Below, one piece after another: positions 8,466 to 18,073 of a DNA stretch of 60,991 bases; position 1 is the first letter of the stretch; each line of letters begins with the position of its first letter. The DNA comes from Candidatus Hydrogenedentes bacterium ADurb.Bin170. Lineage in GTDB: Bacteria > Hydrogenedentota > Hydrogenedentia > Hydrogenedentales > CAITNO01. The stretch spans positions 1 through 60,991 of the forward strand of contig MWCY01000017.1 of NCBI GenBank assembly GCA_002070275.1. Direction: 5' to 3'. The notes beneath the pieces were generated by a model that saw only the letters and a list, made by a program, of their open reading frames with translations, was not told the DNA's origin and did no database searches. Made by a program: the position numbers and the translations under genes.

Positions 8466-8987
8466 TTAGTCAGTGATAGGCTTGGTAGTGGTTTTCCCGG
8501 ATCGCACCAGTTCTTCCCATTCTTTTAGCACGGAACTTTTGGAGATCAGATCCAAACGATCAGGAAAAACCTTACCTTCCAAATGGTCACATTCATGCTG
8601 TATGATTCGGGCAATATAATCCTCCGCTTCAAACTCAAAGGGACTTCCGTCCAGATCCTGAGCACGAACAAGAATGGATTTTGCACGAGGCACCGTTGCA
8701 TATAACGAAGGAAGGCTTAAGCAGCCTTCTTCACTGTATTCACAGCCATGTCTCTCTAGGATTTCTGGATTCACCAGGCATACCGGATCGGATACATAAT
8801 CGCAGTAGACAATCAGGCGAATACTTTTTCCCACCTGCGGGGCAGCCAGCCCAACACCTTCATTATGGTACATGGTCTCCAGCATGTCATCAGCCAATTG
8901 CTGTAATCGTTCTGAGAAATCTGTTACAGGAGCAGCCACATCCATAAGCGGAGGGTTAGGATAAACAACAATTTTTAGTAAAGCCAT
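8466..8987 (-). CDS. def: Peptide deformylase
   Basis: Metalloenzyme that removes the formyl group from N-terminal Met of new proteins. The three signature motifs are intact: GVGLAAPQVG, EGCLSLP (Cys ligand) and HECDH (two His ligands and catalytic Glu). I choose the ATG at 8987 because GGAGG lies 5 bases before it; an in-frame ATG at 9011 adds 8 residues without a site. The product is 173 residues, a usual length. It is followed by recR after 12 bases. No fmt gene is visible nearby. Confidence 0.96.
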   Translation of the reverse strand: MALLKIVVYPNPPLMDVAAPVTDFSERLQQLADDMLETMYHNEGVGLAAPQVGKSIRLIVYCDYVSDPVCLVNPEILERHGCEYSEEGCLSLPSLYATVPRAKSILVRAQDLDGSPFEFEAEDYIARIIQHECDHLEGKVFPDRLDLISKSSVLKEWEELVRSGKTTTKPITD

Positions 8988-9074
8988 AGTGGCCTCCAAT
9001 TCAAAGCTCATAATCAGTTATTTAACGAAAAACATGTGCCAATCCGTAAACATTCCACCGGGTTATCCAACAAA

Positions 9075-10562
9075 TTACCCGGCATAATCGTCTTTAAATG
9101 CATTCTCTCTGTCTTTTTCCTGTCTCCAGTCAGCAAAACGAAAAACGGTAAGTCCGATAATGCCCAGCAAACAAATCGTCAATCCTACCAGTTGCGACGG
9201 CGTGCCCAGCATACGCTCCGCTTTGATAATCACCGGCATGGTTCCATTATTAATAAATTGCGGCGCAATAGAAAGTTTCCAGTTGTTGATGCGGATTTTT
9301 CTGCTGCCGGTAAGTGTAAACGAATCCTTTGATTGGGAATTATAAAGTTCAGTAGTAAAAAGAAATTTTGGCACAGGCAGGATTTTTTCTCGTGAAAATG
9401 AAAGGTGCAGATCACCGGCAGCGCAGCTTTCGCCCTCTCGCAGCGCTAAAGGCGTGCCGTCCACCTGAAGGCATAACGCTTTAAGAGTAGATTCTTCTGC
9501 AGTAACAACAAAGGACTTTTCCAGTACCTGCAACAAAGTGCACCGCAGAAAATGATTTTCGGAAACAGGCAGATCCAGCCACTCTTCCTCTTGTACCAGT
9601 CGGGAGACTTCAGGAATACCGTCCTTAAAAAAAGTGCAAAGAGTGCTGTTCTCCTGCCAGGAAATACAAATAATGTGGTTTTTCTGTTTGCCCGGATCTA
9701 AGAGAACAGAAGTTCCGCCGACGGTATCGCTGCCCGGGTATTGCAGAATTTTACGCGTATCTTTGTCTTTTATTTCTATTGAAACAGTTAAAGCAGAAGA
9801 GTTTTCAGAAGTTTCATATCCCAAAAGGGTGTATTCAGTTCCGTCGGAAGTAATTAACCCATCCCCAGGGGTGAGTGTTTCAAACCAGTGCACTCTTTCC
9901 GCTTCTCTAATGCCCCACTTTCCGGCATAATGCTGCAGTTCCTGCAGTTTATGCTCTGCTTCCTCCTCACTTTGCACCCAATGCCATTCCGCAGAAAAAT
10001 CTTTCCCCGGTCTGAAAAAAGAAGCATTTTCAAAAAACAATTTGTTTATCGCTGCATTTTCTGTATCTTCGACCTGCATAACCATGTGTGGAGTCCCGCG
10101 TTCGTCACGAACGAGTCCGCTCCAGGGCTGCACCGCCACAATATCAATCAGCGAATCATAAATATCTATTTTCTGACCGGGACGTACTGCTTTTTCCAAA
10201 GAGGATTCGCCCCGTCGAAGAGTCAGAACGTACTTTTCTTTGATTTTTTCACGGGACAGCTCTTTTTCCAATGAAAGATAAAAAGGCAGCTGCACAGCGT
10301 CGAAATGCTTTGAACGGTCAAAGAACTGCGCAGCTGTTTGAAAATGATTAAGTCCCACAATTTCCATCGGCATATTGCGCAAGGCAGTTGCCAGCATTCC
10401 TTCTGTTGTTGACTCACGCAAGACCCAACGCTCAGTCTGTCCGGGTTTTAAAACAATATACCCGGTAAATTTCCCCATTTGATGGACAATTCTACCGGAG
10501 ACAAAAAGAAGAATTCCAAGGTAGAGCAGTGCGAAGAATAGTTTTGTCGTGAACTGTGGCAT
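9075..10562 (-). CDS. Two-TM membrane protein, possibly ResB-like
   Basis: A 495-residue protein with one transmembrane helix near residues 7-24, a large extracytoplasmic region of about 430 residues, and a second helix near 455-473 before a charged cytoplasmic tail. Early elements (IVLKPGQTERWVL, LPFYLSLEKE) and the final TM with preceding PVIIKAERMLG recall the ResB/Ccs1 cytochrome c biogenesis family. The usual four helices and conserved histidines are not all evident, and no other c-type cytochrome maturation gene is in the window, so this is tentative. It is transcribed after pdxA and the FG-GAP gene, 36 bases behind the latter, probably in the same operon. Confidence 0.5.
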   Translation of the reverse strand: MPQFTTKLFFALLYLGILLFVSGRIVHQMGKFTGYIVLKPGQTERWVLRESTTEGMLATALRNMPMEIVGLNHFQTAAQFFDRSKHFDAVQLPFYLSLEKELSREKIKEKYVLTLRRGESSLEKAVRPGQKIDIYDSLIDIVAVQPWSGLVRDERGTPHMVMQVEDTENAAINKLFFENASFFRPGKDFSAEWHWVQSEEEAEHKLQELQHYAGKWGIREAERVHWFETLTPGDGLITSDGTEYTLLGYETSENSSALTVSIEIKDKDTRKILQYPGSDTVGGTSVLLDPGKQKNHIICISWQENSTLCTFFKDGIPEVSRLVQEEEWLDLPVSENHFLRCTLLQVLEKSFVVTAEESTLKALCLQVDGTPLALREGESCAAGDLHLSFSREKILPVPKFLFTTELYNSQSKDSFTLTGSRKIRINNWKLSIAPQFINNGTMPVIIKAERMLGTPSQLVGLTICLLGIIGLTVFRFADWRQEKDRENAFKDDYAG

Positions 10563-10598
10563 TTACACTTCGCTTTATCGTTAAAAGGCTTGAAACAA

Positions 10599-11855
10599 TC
10601 ACTTTTTGTTGTTTTTTAGAAAACTTACTGAATTAGAAGAGCCCAGAGAGACAGCAAGATCCAGATACCCGTTTCCGTCAAGATCTGCCGTAGCCAGTGC
10701 CAGAGGTTCGCCTTCTTTAAATAGATATTCCTCCTGTCGAAATTTCTGAGGCATTGTTGTGTTGCCTGATTCGTTTATCAGCACTACAACGCCGGGCAAA
10801 GCCTGGCAAGCCAGCGCAAGATCAGCAGCCCCGTCATCATTAAAATCAGCAGCTACACCGTCCTTGATGCCGTATTCCAAAACATTCTGTGCTTTGCCTA
10901 GAGGAATATCCTGCGAAATTGAAAATTGATAGGGACGGCCTCCGTAAAAAATTGAAATGTTATCACCGGCATCTGCGTGTGCGACAATAATATCGCCACT
11001 GCCGTCACCATTAATATCTTTATACAGTACAGAGACAGGGAGTTTTCCTCTGGAGTTGAACCTCGCTTTTTCTGTAAATTCCCCTTTGCCATTTCCCTGC
11101 AAAAGAGCAATTTCTGAAGTGGCATAGAGCGAAACAATCAAATCAAGGTTTTTATCGTCGTCAAGATGCGCACAGCATACAGAACGCGGCGCTCCCTTTA
11201 AGGGGAAGAAAACAGGCTCATTAAATACATGATCCGGGTGTCCGGTCATGAGCATGATGGTATCGTTGCTCCACCCTGTTGCCACCAGATCACGAAAACC
11301 ATCATTGTTAAAATCACCAACCGCCAGAGAAGTCAATCCCGGCACAGTGTACAAAGGTTCCCCGGCACCATCGGTATGCCGTTGATAAGGATCGCTGGTT
11401 TCAGGTGCTTTAAACTCAACCGGCTTAAAGATGCCTTCGTCTTTGAAGTTAAGAAAGACAGAAATAATCCTGTTGCGCCCCGTATGAAAATTGGCAGAAA
11501 TGATATCCGGCCATTTAAGTGAATCGACATTCGCCAGAGCCAGTGCATAGGGACCGAATCCGGTCTTTAAAGACGGGTGGCGTCTTATGTAGTTAAAGGG
11601 TGTATCGGACAGAAGCACCGAAAGCTCATCATTAGCCGGTCTTTCCTCCCGGGCATCATGCAGCTCTCCCCTATCCGCTGTCACAATATCCGGGATGCCG
11701 TCGCCATTTAAATCAGCCAGAGCAATTGCACAGGGATGGGAACCTACCTGAAAACTGCGAGGCAACAATGAAAAGGTGCGCACTCCACTTTCCCCGGATG
11801 CACCAGCGCAGAGTAAAAGAAAACTGGCAAATGCCCATGTAACAGAGAAACGCAT
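10599..11855 (-). CDS. Secreted FG-GAP/VCBS-repeat beta-propeller protein
   Basis: After a signal peptide (residues 1-20, ASG) the chain holds about seven repeats, each with a calcium-binding loop of the D-x-[DN]-x-D-G-x-x-D type: DLNGDGIPD (48-56), a degenerate NVDSLKWPD, DFNNDGFRD, HLDDDKNLD, DINGDGSGD, DFNDDGAAD and DLDGNGYLD. This predicts one seven-bladed, integrin-like propeller, extracellular or periplasmic, with no enzyme domain. Such domains mediate binding; the ligand cannot be read from sequence. The ATG follows the pdxA stop by 1 base, an odd pairing with a vitamin B6 gene, and GGGAGG lies 12 bases upstream. Confidence 0.88.
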   Translation of the reverse strand: MRFSVTWAFASFLLLCAGASGESGVRTFSLLPRSFQVGSHPCAIALADLNGDGIPDIVTADRGELHDAREERPANDELSVLLSDTPFNYIRRHPSLKTGFGPYALALANVDSLKWPDIISANFHTGRNRIISVFLNFKDEGIFKPVEFKAPETSDPYQRHTDGAGEPLYTVPGLTSLAVGDFNNDGFRDLVATGWSNDTIMLMTGHPDHVFNEPVFFPLKGAPRSVCCAHLDDDKNLDLIVSLYATSEIALLQGNGKGEFTEKARFNSRGKLPVSVLYKDINGDGSGDIIVAHADAGDNISIFYGGRPYQFSISQDIPLGKAQNVLEYGIKDGVAADFNDDGAADLALACQALPGVVVLINESGNTTMPQKFRQEEYLFKEGEPLALATADLDGNGYLDLAVSLGSSNSVSFLKNNKK

Positions 11856-11856
11856 G

Positions 11857-12894
11857 TTATGCTGTTGCCTCCCTCTGTTTTAAAGCATGCATTGCCCACT
11901 GTGCAGACAGAAGCAAAGCGGCACACATGCTTTCTGCCCGGGCTTTTCCTGTACCTGCAATGTCAAAGGCTGTTCCATGATCAGGTGAAGTCCGCACAAA
12001 AGGGAGTCCGAGAGTTGCATGCACACCTTCATCCATGTTTATCAGTTTGAAGGGAATATGTCCCTGATCGTGGTACATCGCCACGACGACATCAAATTCT
12101 CCGCTGCTCATCCGGGAAAAAACGGTGTCCGGGGACAAAGGACCTGTGCACTGTATATTTTCCTGACGGGCGCGGTCGACAGCAGGCTGAATTTCCTCAA
12201 GTTCTTCTGTTCCGAAAGCGCCCATTTCGCCGGCATGCGGGTTTAATCCTGCTACAGCAATGCGGGGCGATTCAAAGCCCATTTGGGTTAAGGTGCGATA
12301 GCACTGCTTGATAGTTCTGTAAATCCGCTCTTTTTTTACTGCTGCCACTGCATCCTTCATGGAAAGGTGGGCGGTAATATGAACAATGCGCATGTTGCTT
12401 GAAAAAAGACTCATATAACACTCTTCTGTTTGAGTAAGCGCTGCCAGCATCGGCGTGTGTCCGGCATACGGGCACCCTCCTTTGAGCATTCCGTCTTTAT
12501 TTACAGGACAGGTCACCATGCCATCTATTCTTTTTGCTGAAGCGTCCTCAGTCGCCGCACGAATCCAGAGAGCAGCATTGGCACCCGCAAGCGGGTCAAG
12601 CTTACCTGGTGTATAAGGGATAGCCCGTGCTCCGCACTGAATCACAGGGATATCTGGGGAATCGGTGTGTATTTCCGGAATATTGTCCTTCTCTGTAAAT
12701 GTAACCGACAATTGATATTCCTGGGCAATATGATTTAATAGGGCCGCATTTCCATACACCACAGGGATAAAAGAGTCATTCTGTTTTAGCGTATCTAACG
12801 CTTTAACTAATATTTCCGGCCCTATCCCATTGCTGTCACCCATGGTAATGCCAATAATAGGTTTTGTTCTTTCAGTAAAAATTGAGGTAGGCAC
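11857..12894 (-). CDS. pdxA: 4-hydroxythreonine-4-phosphate dehydrogenase
   Basis: NAD-dependent enzyme of the DXP-dependent pyridoxal 5'-phosphate pathway. The 345 residues contain the family motifs GITMGDSNGIGPE at the start, GHTPMLA and HITAHLSMK in the middle, LNPHAGE, MYHDQGHIPFK (metal and substrate residues) and HGTAFDIAG near the end. The start is GTG, with AAGGA 7 bases upstream. The FG-GAP gene follows with a 1-base gap. PdxA2 catabolic paralogs exist in the family, but nothing around suggests that role. No other pdx gene lies in the window. Confidence 0.95.
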   Translation of the reverse strand: MPTSIFTERTKPIIGITMGDSNGIGPEILVKALDTLKQNDSFIPVVYGNAALLNHIAQEYQLSVTFTEKDNIPEIHTDSPDIPVIQCGARAIPYTPGKLDPLAGANAALWIRAATEDASAKRIDGMVTCPVNKDGMLKGGCPYAGHTPMLAALTQTEECYMSLFSSNMRIVHITAHLSMKDAVAAVKKERIYRTIKQCYRTLTQMGFESPRIAVAGLNPHAGEMGAFGTEELEEIQPAVDRARQENIQCTGPLSPDTVFSRMSSGEFDVVVAMYHDQGHIPFKLINMDEGVHATLGLPFVRTSPDHGTAFDIAGTGKARAESMCAALLLSAQWAMHALKQREATA

Positions 12895-12921
12895 TTCTTT
12901 TTCCTTAATTAATCTTCTGTT

Positions 12922-12930
12922 AGTGTACCA
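12922..12930 (-). promoter_or_regulatory. Predicted extended -10 promoter for pdxA
   Basis: On the minus strand TGG plus TACACT forms an extended -10 element (12922-12930), 28 bases before the pdxA GTG; a -35-like TTTACG lies 16 bases upstream. The 163-base gap to the divergent lipoprotein gene also has a TATAGT at about 13005-13010 that may serve the plus-strand gene, without a clear -35 box. Confidence 0.33.
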
Positions 12931-13057
12931 TTATCTGCAGAGGCGTAAAAACTGCCTCGCATTGAAACCATCAGAAAAAGGACTCGATTATGCGGCTGCT
13001 TTCGTCGTATAGTAACGTTCAGCAATTGTTTGAAGCTCACTTTCGGGAAGTCTCTCT

Positions 13058-13822
13058 ATGAAAAATAGAACTGTTTTTATTGCCGGCCTTTTTTGTGTTG
13101 CCTTTGCTTCCCTCAACTGTTCACAGGAACAGCCATCTATCCAGTATATCCTTCCGCCGTTCGGCGACAATATTCCGGGCAACTATCAACTGGTGGCGGA
13201 AGCGGATTTTTCATCGGAATCTTGTTTAAATTTATTTGAATTTACCGATCCCTCTTCCTGGAAGCCAGATGATCGCCACGGCCGCCCTTGCCTTAATTTA
13301 ATTCAAGGAGTCGGTGCTTATAAGCCTCCTGTCCGCTCTCCATTTTCTTTTGCTCTGCTGAAAGATCTGCAGGTGGAAGACTTTATTCTAGAAATGGATG
13401 TTGAGTCAACAGACCTGGCGGGCGGCAACCATCGGGATGCCTGTTTTATTTTCGGGTTTACAGCCCGGGACTCCTTTTACTACGTTCATGTTGCCGCCGC
13501 TGCTGATTCTCATGCCCACAATATTTTTATTGTCGATAAAAAACCGCGCGTCAATATTGGCGCTTCCGCTACAAAAGGCGTTGGCTGGGGAAAAGAGGTT
13601 GTTCATAGAATCCGCATTGAGAGAACCGTGGCAGACGGCAGAATAGCTGTTTATTTTAATGATATGGAGAAGCCTGTTCTGGAAGGAAATGACACCCGGC
13701 TGGCAAAAGGGAATATAGGTTTCGGTTCATTTGACAACAGCTGCTGTTTTTATGAAATGCGGCTGTATGCACCCGATGTCACCCGGTGTGAGCAAAGCCT
13801 TTTTTTCACTGCCAAAAACTGA
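13058..13822 (+). CDS. Lipoprotein with a concanavalin A-like (DUF1080-type) domain
   Basis: A signal peptide with lipobox SLNC (Cys21) predicts a membrane-anchored lipoprotein of 254 residues. The rest (about 45-245) is a jelly-roll lectin/glucanase-like domain: an opening LVAEADFSS strand, EDFILEMDVES, DACFIFGFTARDSFYYVHVA, HRIRIERT, IAVYFNDMEKPVLEG and a closing GNIGFGSFD. This pattern is found in DUF1080/3-keto-disaccharide hydrolase relatives common in planctomycete-like genomes. Catalytic residues cannot be assigned, so carbohydrate binding or hydrolysis is inference. GGGAAG precedes the ATG. The stop codon directly abuts the uvrA stop on the other strand, leaving no terminator space. 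Confidence 0.72.
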   Translation: MKNRTVFIAGLFCVAFASLNCSQEQPSIQYILPPFGDNIPGNYQLVAEADFSSESCLNLFEFTDPSSWKPDDRHGRPCLNLIQGVGAYKPPVRSPFSFALLKDLQVEDFILEMDVESTDLAGGNHRDACFIFGFTARDSFYYVHVAAAADSHAHNIFIVDKKPRVNIGASATKGVGWGKEVVHRIRIERTVADGRIAVYFNDMEKPVLEGNDTRLAKGNIGFGSFDNSCCFYEMRLYAPDVTRCEQSLFFTAKN

Positions 13823-16684
13823 TTACGTGCGCTGCAGCTTTTCTTTCAGAAACTTACCCGTATAGGAAGCTTTGATTTTGCAGAGATCTTCAGGGGTACC
13901 GGCGCCTATGATCTTGCCGCCTCCGTCTCCTCCTTCCGGACCCAGATCAATGATCCAGTCTGCTGTCTTCAGAACATCCAGATTATGCTCAATAATAATA
14001 ACTGTATTTCCATAATCGACCAACTGATGAAGTACCTCAAGCAGTTTGTCTACATCAGCAGAATGAAGTCCTGTGGTCGGCTCATCGAGAATATAAAGCG
14101 TTTTCCCTGTGTGTCGTTTTGCCAGTTCCGTTGCCAGTTTGACCCGCTGCGCTTCACCGCCAGATAAAGTTGTCGCTGCCTGACCCAGTTTTATGTAATC
14201 AAGTCCCACATTTTTCAATGTTATAAGCTTGCTATGAACAGGGGGTATGTTTTTAAAAAAGTCGCAGCCTTCCTCAACAGTCATGTCCAGAATTTCGGCA
14301 ATATTTTTCCCTTTGTACCTTATTTCGAGCGTGTCTCTGTTGTATCGGGCACCCTGGCAAGTATCGCAGGGCACGTAAACATCGGGGAGGAAATGCATTT
14401 CTATTGTCAGAACGCCATGGCCTTCGCATGCCTCACATCGTCCCCCTTTCACATTAAAGCTGAAACGTCCGGGCAGATATCCTCTAGCCCGGGATTCAGG
14501 CGTTTTGCTGAAGAGTTCCCGGATAGGTCCGAAAAGCCCGGTGTAGGTCGCCGGGTTAGATCTGGGTGTGCGCCCGATGGGAGACTGGTCAATATCTATA
14601 ATTTTATCAATGTGCTCAAGACCGTGCACAGATGCGTGTTTTCCGGGACTTTTGCGAAAATCTGAATAAATTTGCCGGGCGACTGCAGGATAGAGTGTCT
14701 CATTAATCAGGCTTGATTTACCCGAGCCGGACACGCCCGATACGCCGATCATGAGGCCCAGAGGAAACTCTACGGTTATGTTTTTCAGATTATTGTGTGC
14801 CGCTTTGCAAATCTTAAGAACGGCTCCGTTACCTATCCGTCTTTTTTCAGGAACAGCTATTTTTAAAGCACCGGAAAGGTACTTGCCTGTAAGGGACTTC
14901 TTGTTTTTCATAATTTGGGCAGGCGTGCCCGACGCCACCACACTGCCCCCGTGAATTCCTGCACCGGGCCCCAGATCAAGCACAAAGTCCGCCGCACGGA
15001 TGGTATCTTCATCGTGTTCAACAACGATCACTGTATTACCCAAATTTCTGAGTCGTAGGAGTGTCGCCAGCAGTTTCGCATTGTCTCTCTGATGCAATCC
15101 TATACTGGGCTCATCGAGTATGTACAGCACACCGACAAGACCGCTTCCGATTTGTGTCGCCAGCCGGATACGCTGAGACTCACCGCCGGAAAGCGACCCG
15201 GCATGCCTGTCCAGCGTGAGATAGTTCAGCCCTACGCTGTTCAGAAAGCCAAGGCGCTCCCTGATTTCTTTAATAATGCGTTCCGCAATTGCCATTTGTG
15301 TTGGCGTTAATTCTAGCGTGTTAAAAAACTCTATGGCACTTTGAATAGATAAAGCAGTGAGAGAAGTAATGGAATGTACGCCGACCTTTACAGAAGTCAC
15401 TTCAGGTCGCAGGCGGCTTCCCTGGCATTCCGGACATGGCCTGGACGCCATATATTCTCCGATCATTTCTCTGGCATTATTGGAGTCTGTTTCCTTAAAG
15501 CGTCTTTCCAGATTCGGAATAACCCCTTCAAATACTTTGCGGGTCTCATAATTTCGGTTTTCATTGGAAAAACTGAAAAGAATTTCTTCCTTGCCGGAAC
15601 CGTATAGCACTATTTTTTTGAAATGCTCCGGTAGTTTATTCCACGGTGTATCTGGAGAAATCTGATAATGGCGGCACAGAGAACGCAAAGCGCGTCGGTA
15701 CATTCCATCCAGAACACGCCGGACACTCCAGGGGCGCACCGCACCTTCATTGATAGAAAGTTCTTCGTTCGGAACAACTAATTCTGCAATGACTTCCTGA
15801 ACTTCGCCCAGCCCGGTACAGCGCGGGCAGGCGCCATGAGGATTATTAAAGGAAAAGAGACGCGGTTCCAGTTCTTCCATCATCACGCCGCATTCAATAC
15901 AGGCAAGGTGCTCACTTTGCAGAAACTCGTCCGCCTTTCCGCCCGGCGGTTCATGCCAGATCCGGATGAGGCCTTTTCCTAATTTCAGCGCAGTTTCAAC
16001 AGAATCGGTCAGTCTTTTCCGTGCATCTTCCTTGACGCTCAGCCGGTCCACGACAACGTCAATATCATGTTTGACATAGCGCTCAAGCTGGATGTCATCA
16101 TCAACATGATAAAAATTGCCATCTACGCGAACACGAACAAAGCCAAGCTGTTTAACCTCTGAAAAGATTTTCTGGTAGTGTCCTTTTCTTTGGCGAACCA
16201 GCGGTGCCATAATCTGAATGCGGGTATTTTCCGGGAGTGCAAGGACAGTATCCACTATGCGCTGGGGTGTCTGCGAAACAATGGGCTTCCCGCATTTATA
16301 ACAGTGAGGCGTTCCAGCCCGTGCGAAGAGTAAACGAAGATAGTCGTAAATCTCTGTGACTGTTCCTACAGTAGAACGAGGGTTTTTATGCGTGGTTTTC
16401 TGCTCTATGGAGATCGCCGGGCTAAGACCTTCGATGTAGTCGACATCCGGCTTCCCCTGCAGTTCCAAAAATTGACGGGCGTAAGCAGAAAGACTTTCAA
16501 CATAGCGACGCTGACCTTCGGCATAGATAGTATCGAAAGCGAGGCTGGATTTTCCTGAACCGCTCAACCCGGTAATCACTACCAGTTTGTTCCGGGGTAT
16601 TTTTAGTGAAAGGTTCTGTAAATTATGCTCACGGGCTCCGCGAATAATAATGGAGCCTTCATTGAGCGAATTTTTAGAAGCCAT
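13823..16684 (-). CDS. uvrA: Excinuclease ABC subunit A
   Basis: DNA-damage recognition ATPase of nucleotide excision repair. At 953 residues it has all family parts: Walker [10 protein letters not shown] (about 38-46) and GVSGSGKSS (about 643-651), ABC signatures LSGGESQR and LSGGEAQR, Walker B regions ending in ILDEP in both halves, and zinc-binding CxxC pairs including CIECG...CPRC and CEAC...CDTC. The ATG at 16684 has a weak AAGGA 11 bases upstream. It is convergent with the lipoprotein gene with no gap. Upstream lies a 195-base region shared with the Gfo/Idh gene, containing an imperfect palindrome. No uvrB or uvrC gene is in the window. Confidence 0.98.
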   Translation of the reverse strand: MASKNSLNEGSIIIRGAREHNLQNLSLKIPRNKLVVITGLSGSGKSSLAFDTIYAEGQRRYVESLSAYARQFLELQGKPDVDYIEGLSPAISIEQKTTHKNPRSTVGTVTEIYDYLRLLFARAGTPHCYKCGKPIVSQTPQRIVDTVLALPENTRIQIMAPLVRQRKGHYQKIFSEVKQLGFVRVRVDGNFYHVDDDIQLERYVKHDIDVVVDRLSVKEDARKRLTDSVETALKLGKGLIRIWHEPPGGKADEFLQSEHLACIECGVMMEELEPRLFSFNNPHGACPRCTGLGEVQEVIAELVVPNEELSINEGAVRPWSVRRVLDGMYRRALRSLCRHYQISPDTPWNKLPEHFKKIVLYGSGKEEILFSFSNENRNYETRKVFEGVIPNLERRFKETDSNNAREMIGEYMASRPCPECQGSRLRPEVTSVKVGVHSITSLTALSIQSAIEFFNTLELTPTQMAIAERIIKEIRERLGFLNSVGLNYLTLDRHAGSLSGGESQRIRLATQIGSGLVGVLYILDEPSIGLHQRDNAKLLATLLRLRNLGNTVIVVEHDEDTIRAADFVLDLGPGAGIHGGSVVASGTPAQIMKNKKSLTGKYLSGALKIAVPEKRRIGNGAVLKICKAAHNNLKNITVEFPLGLMIGVSGVSGSGKSSLINETLYPAVARQIYSDFRKSPGKHASVHGLEHIDKIIDIDQSPIGRTPRSNPATYTGLFGPIRELFSKTPESRARGYLPGRFSFNVKGGRCEACEGHGVLTIEMHFLPDVYVPCDTCQGARYNRDTLEIRYKGKNIAEILDMTVEEGCDFFKNIPPVHSKLITLKNVGLDYIKLGQAATTLSGGEAQRVKLATELAKRHTGKTLYILDEPTTGLHSADVDKLLEVLHQLVDYGNTVIIIEHNLDVLKTADWIIDLGPEGGDGGGKIIGAGTPEDLCKIKASYTGKFLKEKLQRT

Positions 16685-16750
16685 AAAGAGGCAAGTCCTT
16701 AATAAGAAGCAGAGAAAAAAAGTGACAGGATAGAGCGTAAAACACCAAAA

Positions 16751-16770
16751 GAGAATCGGGACCGAATCTC
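16751..16770. promoter_or_regulatory. Imperfect 20-base palindrome between uvrA and the Gfo/Idh gene
   Basis: Arms GAGAATCGG and CCGAATCTC are inverted repeats with one mismatch around a 2-base centre. It sits 67 bases before the uvrA ATG and 51 bases before the TATAAT of the divergent gene, a reasonable operator place for either. I recognise no known regulator site in it. Confidence 0.35.
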
Positions 16771-16820
16771 ATTATCATGCAGTATTTTACTTCTAATTTC
16801 TTCTTTCAATCAATGGTGGC

Positions 16821-16826
16821 TATAAT
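16821..16826 (+). promoter_or_regulatory. Consensus -10 box for the Gfo/Idh-UroD pair
   Basis: A perfect TATAAT lies 54 bases before the ATG at 16880. The matching -35 position, 17 bases upstream, holds only a poor TTCTTC, so the promoter may need an activator. Confidence 0.35.
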
Positions 16827-16879
16827 ATGTAAAGAATTTCTTAGCGTCAATTTCTACAGTAAACACAGGAAAAGAAACC

Positions 16880-18064
16880 ATGATTTCTAAACCGACGGTC
16901 ATTTCCGGAATTGTGGGTGCCGGTTTTTCAGCAAATTTTCATTATGAAGGAATTAAACGTGTATATAGCGTGAACCCGGATGTCCGTGGCGTCTTTGCTT
17001 TGGATCAGGATCAGGCTGCAGCTTTTGCTGCTAAACGTGGTATTACCCATTTTTCTTCCCTGGATGCCCTTATAGACGCAGTTGATCTTGTCCACTGCTG
17101 CGTGTTGGTCTCCGGTCATGAAGAAGTCGCTGTAGCCGCTCTTAAGAAAGGCAAATCTGTAATCATAGAAAAGCCCTTGACCGGCTATCTGGGCGATGGA
17201 AGCAGTTCTTTTCATGGAGATACTTTTCCAAAAAGCGATGCTTTGGCATACGGTCTGGCAAGTGTTGAGCGTATTCTTGAGGCAGAAAAAAACAGCAAAG
17301 GCAGAATATTCTATGCTGAAAATTGGGTCTATGCTCCCTCCATTCAGCGGGAAAAGGAAATCATTGAAAAAACAAAGGCCCAAATCCTTTGGATTCATGG
17401 AGAAGAGGCACATTCCGGATCGCATAACCCTACTTATGCCCAGTGGAAATTTTCCGGTGGCGGCGTTATGATTGGCAAAGGATGCCATCCCCTTACTGCC
17501 GCACTCTATCTGAAAAATGTGGAAGGGCGCGCCCGTACTGGAAAACCGATTCTGCCCGCTACCGTTACAGCCCGGACCGCCGCTCTGACCAGAATGGATA
17601 ATTTTCAGAATGACGGCTTTATCCGAAATGACTATTTTGATATTGATGATTTTTCTATGATGCACGTAACATTTGAAGACGGCACTTTGGCTACTGTTTT
17701 TGCATCCGATATTATTTTAGGCGGCATCCATAACTGGCTTGAAGTCGCTGCGACTAACCACCGGACTGTCTGCAATATTAACCCCAATACAGCCATGCGT
17801 GTTTATAATCCGCGTCACGAAAATTTCTCCGATATTTATACAGTTGAAAAAATTGAGCAAAAACAGGGGTGGACAGATATGCCGCCCGATGAAGACTGGT
17901 TTACCGGGTATCCTCAGGAAATTGAGGCTTTTTATCGGGCAGCTGCCTTTGGGGAGCCTGTTGAAAGCGACAGTCTTTTGGGCGCAAACACCATTTCAAC
18001 GATCTATTCAGCGTATCTTTCAGCGGAACAGGGCGGTAAAGAAGTGGCTATACGCACTTTTTAG
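16880..18064 (+). CDS. Gfo/Idh/MocA-family oxidoreductase
   Basis: Predicted cytoplasmic NAD(P)-dependent sugar or cyclitol dehydrogenase. A Rossmann domain begins GIVGAGFSANFH (about 9-20), with the family's EKPLTG motif near residue 98 carrying the usual catalytic Lys. The C-terminal beta-sheet domain follows from about residue 140 and includes GGGVMIGKGCHPL (about 193-205), where the His is a likely catalytic or binding residue. The 394 residues are typical. AGGAAAAG precedes the ATG. A UroD-family gene starts 9 bases after the stop, so the pair is an operon. Substrate cannot be deduced. Confidence 0.88.
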   Translation: MISKPTVISGIVGAGFSANFHYEGIKRVYSVNPDVRGVFALDQDQAAAFAAKRGITHFSSLDALIDAVDLVHCCVLVSGHEEVAVAALKKGKSVIIEKPLTGYLGDGSSSFHGDTFPKSDALAYGLASVERILEAEKNSKGRIFYAENWVYAPSIQREKEIIEKTKAQILWIHGEEAHSGSHNPTYAQWKFSGGGVMIGKGCHPLTAALYLKNVEGRARTGKPILPATVTARTAALTRMDNFQNDGFIRNDYFDIDDFSMMHVTFEDGTLATVFASDIILGGIHNWLEVAATNHRTVCNINPNTAMRVYNPRHENFSDIYTVEKIEQKQGWTDMPPDEDWFTGYPQEIEAFYRAAAFGEPVESDSLLGANTISTIYSAYLSAEQGGKEVAIRTF

Positions 18065-18073
18065 AGGAACACC

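Noticed and set aside
16928-17665. Open frame of 245 codons on the minus strand
   Set aside because: Antisense to the well-supported Gfo/Idh gene, with no recognisable domain or ribosome site.
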